Assembly (NCBI RefSeq): GCF_013823965.1
Contig: NZ_PNNA01000028.1
Span: 17,990 to 81,989, forward strand
Length of the DNA stretch: 64,000 nucleotides
DNA from: Flavobacterium sp.
GTDB lineage: Bacteria; Bacteroidota; Bacteroidia; Flavobacteriales; Flavobacteriaceae
Direction: 5' to 3'
Position 1 is the stretch's first letter. Each line of letters begins with the position of its first letter. The position numbers were made by a program, and so were the translations under genes. Shown here piece after piece: positions 63,901 through 64,000 of this stretch. A model generated the notes under the pieces. The model made no database searches. It worked only from the letters and a program-made list of their open reading frames with translations, and was not told the origin of the DNA.

Positions 63901-64000
63901 ATTGCTATTCCCGACGTAGTATTGTTACTTGTGTTGGAATACCATTGATAAAAATAAGTAGTTCCAATTCCACCAGAAACAGTTACCACTAAATCCGAAG
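60981..64000 (-). CDS. Large T9SS-secreted SprB-repeat adhesin (5' end cut off by the window)
   Basis: The open frame runs to the right edge of the window with no true start (the apparent start at 63989 is an internal GTG valine), so the N-terminus is missing. Domain order from the visible N-terminal part: two Ig-like modules that share YQWYSNTSN, a PKD-like module, seven SprB-type repeats of about 80-85 residues (each with TCFG- or SCFG-like opening, GG..PY.W, and a Y-x-V-T-V-x-D end), a PKD domain (VVWDFGDGTFS), and a C-terminal CHU_C/type-B sorting domain (VPNAFTPNNDRLNDTF, GWDGK). It is a cell-surface adhesin of the kind moved by the gliding machinery, or a filamentous surface protein; which of the two is open. 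Confidence 0.88.
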   Translation of the reverse strand, partial: SDLVVTVSGGIGTTYFYQWYSNTSNNTTSGIAITGATNATYTPSTTAVGTLYYYCVITQSAGSGCNATSNTATVAVNLAPTFTSQPVSSTICVGQTPTLLSVSYINGVGTPQYQWYSNTSNTTTGSTLLTGATNSSYSPPNLINGTLYYYCIITLPTGGCSSLTSNLATVTINPIPVISNKTSIICSSKAFTISPVNSGSEIVPAGTTYTWSNPTISPAGSITGASAQSTQQTSISQNLINTTTSPATVTYTITPLSGNCAGATFTIVVTVNPAISSNVALNNSTCFGANSGTLQTNITGGISFNSGAPYIISWTGPNGFTSSASSISNLAPGDYNLSITDAGGCPINENYTIKEPDDIIISTDLEKDITCFNAANGEIKISVTGGTLNYKINWTKNGIPYATTEDLSNLSPGNYVVTVSDANNCGPKTANFNITEPPVLAVSLGNQTNILCFGDPTGAITVNVIGGTFPYTYAWSGPNGFTSANQNLTGLFAGTYNLTVTDILGCTKNLSIPITQTPEILIKATTTPIVCYGDNNAAINLAITGGVAPYQISWSNLGSGTFQNNLSAGDYVISVTDALNCPKTVTVNIPEAPLFTVNPVVKNISCFGANNGSINLNFVGGIAPVKLTWSDGSTAGTTRNNLGPGSYTVTIVDSKPCTIVKNFIILEPQLLVLSANLTNALDCNNANSGAINLLVSGGSAPFIYAWSNGATTEDLSNIPAGNYLVTVTDANGCTQQAQYSINRPAPLLPGVLTKTVFDCTTKYVQQTFVAQVSGGVPPYQLAWSSGTVSGANNEMMTTNQNGMVLLSVTDAIGCKANYSLNVEVPKLGTASFTANSYAYSTYGAYSIQDPIQFTNTATGDYIGVVWDFGDGTFSTEPNPVHSFINPKDYVVTQTVTYPFGCIEIQKITLVVGKGYVLVVPNAFTPNNDRLNDTFRPVTKGLKNVRLDIYDTWGSLIYSETGDVLRGWDGKIKGSNSENGNYYCKVSGATFYGTIVNENHPFVLIK

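Overview
The window is chromosomal DNA of a member of the Flavobacteriaceae, most like Flavobacterium. The reasons are: AT-rich DNA with almost no Shine-Dalgarno sequences; Bacteroidota-type promoters (-7 element TAnnTTTG); a SprB-like adhesin with its SprF/PorP partner and a type IX secretion (T9SS) C-terminal domain on another protein; bacillithiol synthesis (BshA); and marker families such as a LptD/RidA pair, DUF4159 and a membrane Fe-S protein paired with a CCG-domain protein. I see no phage, insertion sequence, CRISPR array, tRNA or rRNA gene. The only RNA gene I can support is the small signal recognition particle RNA at about 45291-45385.

Layout. 106-4853: a four-subunit 2-oxoacid (VOR-type):ferredoxin oxidoreductase converging on an ADP-forming acyl-CoA synthetase, a peptide-fermentation module. 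5231-8309: a secreted multidomain glycan-binding-type protein and a DdpX-like dipeptidase. 8310-14856 (minus): a permease / THUMP-like methyltransferase operon, an M43 metalloprotease, and DUF4159, rsmE and tsaD. 14876-23199 (plus): a TamB-like envelope protein, then central carbon genes pfkA, gapA, a BadF/GlcNAc-kinase-like protein and methylglyoxal synthase. 23180-26294 (minus): RidA and LptD. 26429-33074 (plus): amidase, MCE protein, two Fe-S proteins, a small conserved protein, BshA and a PrcB-like lipoprotein. 33129-40714: an outer-membrane protein, aroC, a dicarboxylate/amino-acid symporter, a hybrid histidine kinase, Hsp20 and a DEAD-box helicase. 40832-45201: histidine-degradation type enzymes (HutG-like, HutI), a coiled-coil membrane protein and glutaminyl cyclase. 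45291-51937: SRP RNA, an SDR, a transaldolase-like enzyme, GMP reductase, a PH-domain protein, a luciferase-like oxidoreductase, a cyclophilin, a TlpA-like thioredoxin and a lipocalin-like lipoprotein. 52097-56804: an atypically AT-rich EEP hydrolase, a DUF6642-like protein, an orphan 4HB_MCP sensor, a DNA glycosylase, an MTA/SAH nucleosidase and a zinc alcohol dehydrogenase. 56943-64000 (minus): a GH2 glycosidase, SprF/PorP and a large SprB-repeat adhesin truncated by the window edge.

Most of the window is ordinary housekeeping DNA. The parts I would look at twice are the VOR/ACD module, because it is a strict-anaerobe type pathway in an organism whose other genes look aerobic; the non-catalytic secreted protein at 5231-7549; the missing canonical start codon of tamB; several dispersed intergenic palindromes and repeats, including an exact 18-bp repeat shared by two distant spacers; and the AT-rich EEP gene beside that repeat. 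I did not find a clear case for a wholly new multi-gene system.
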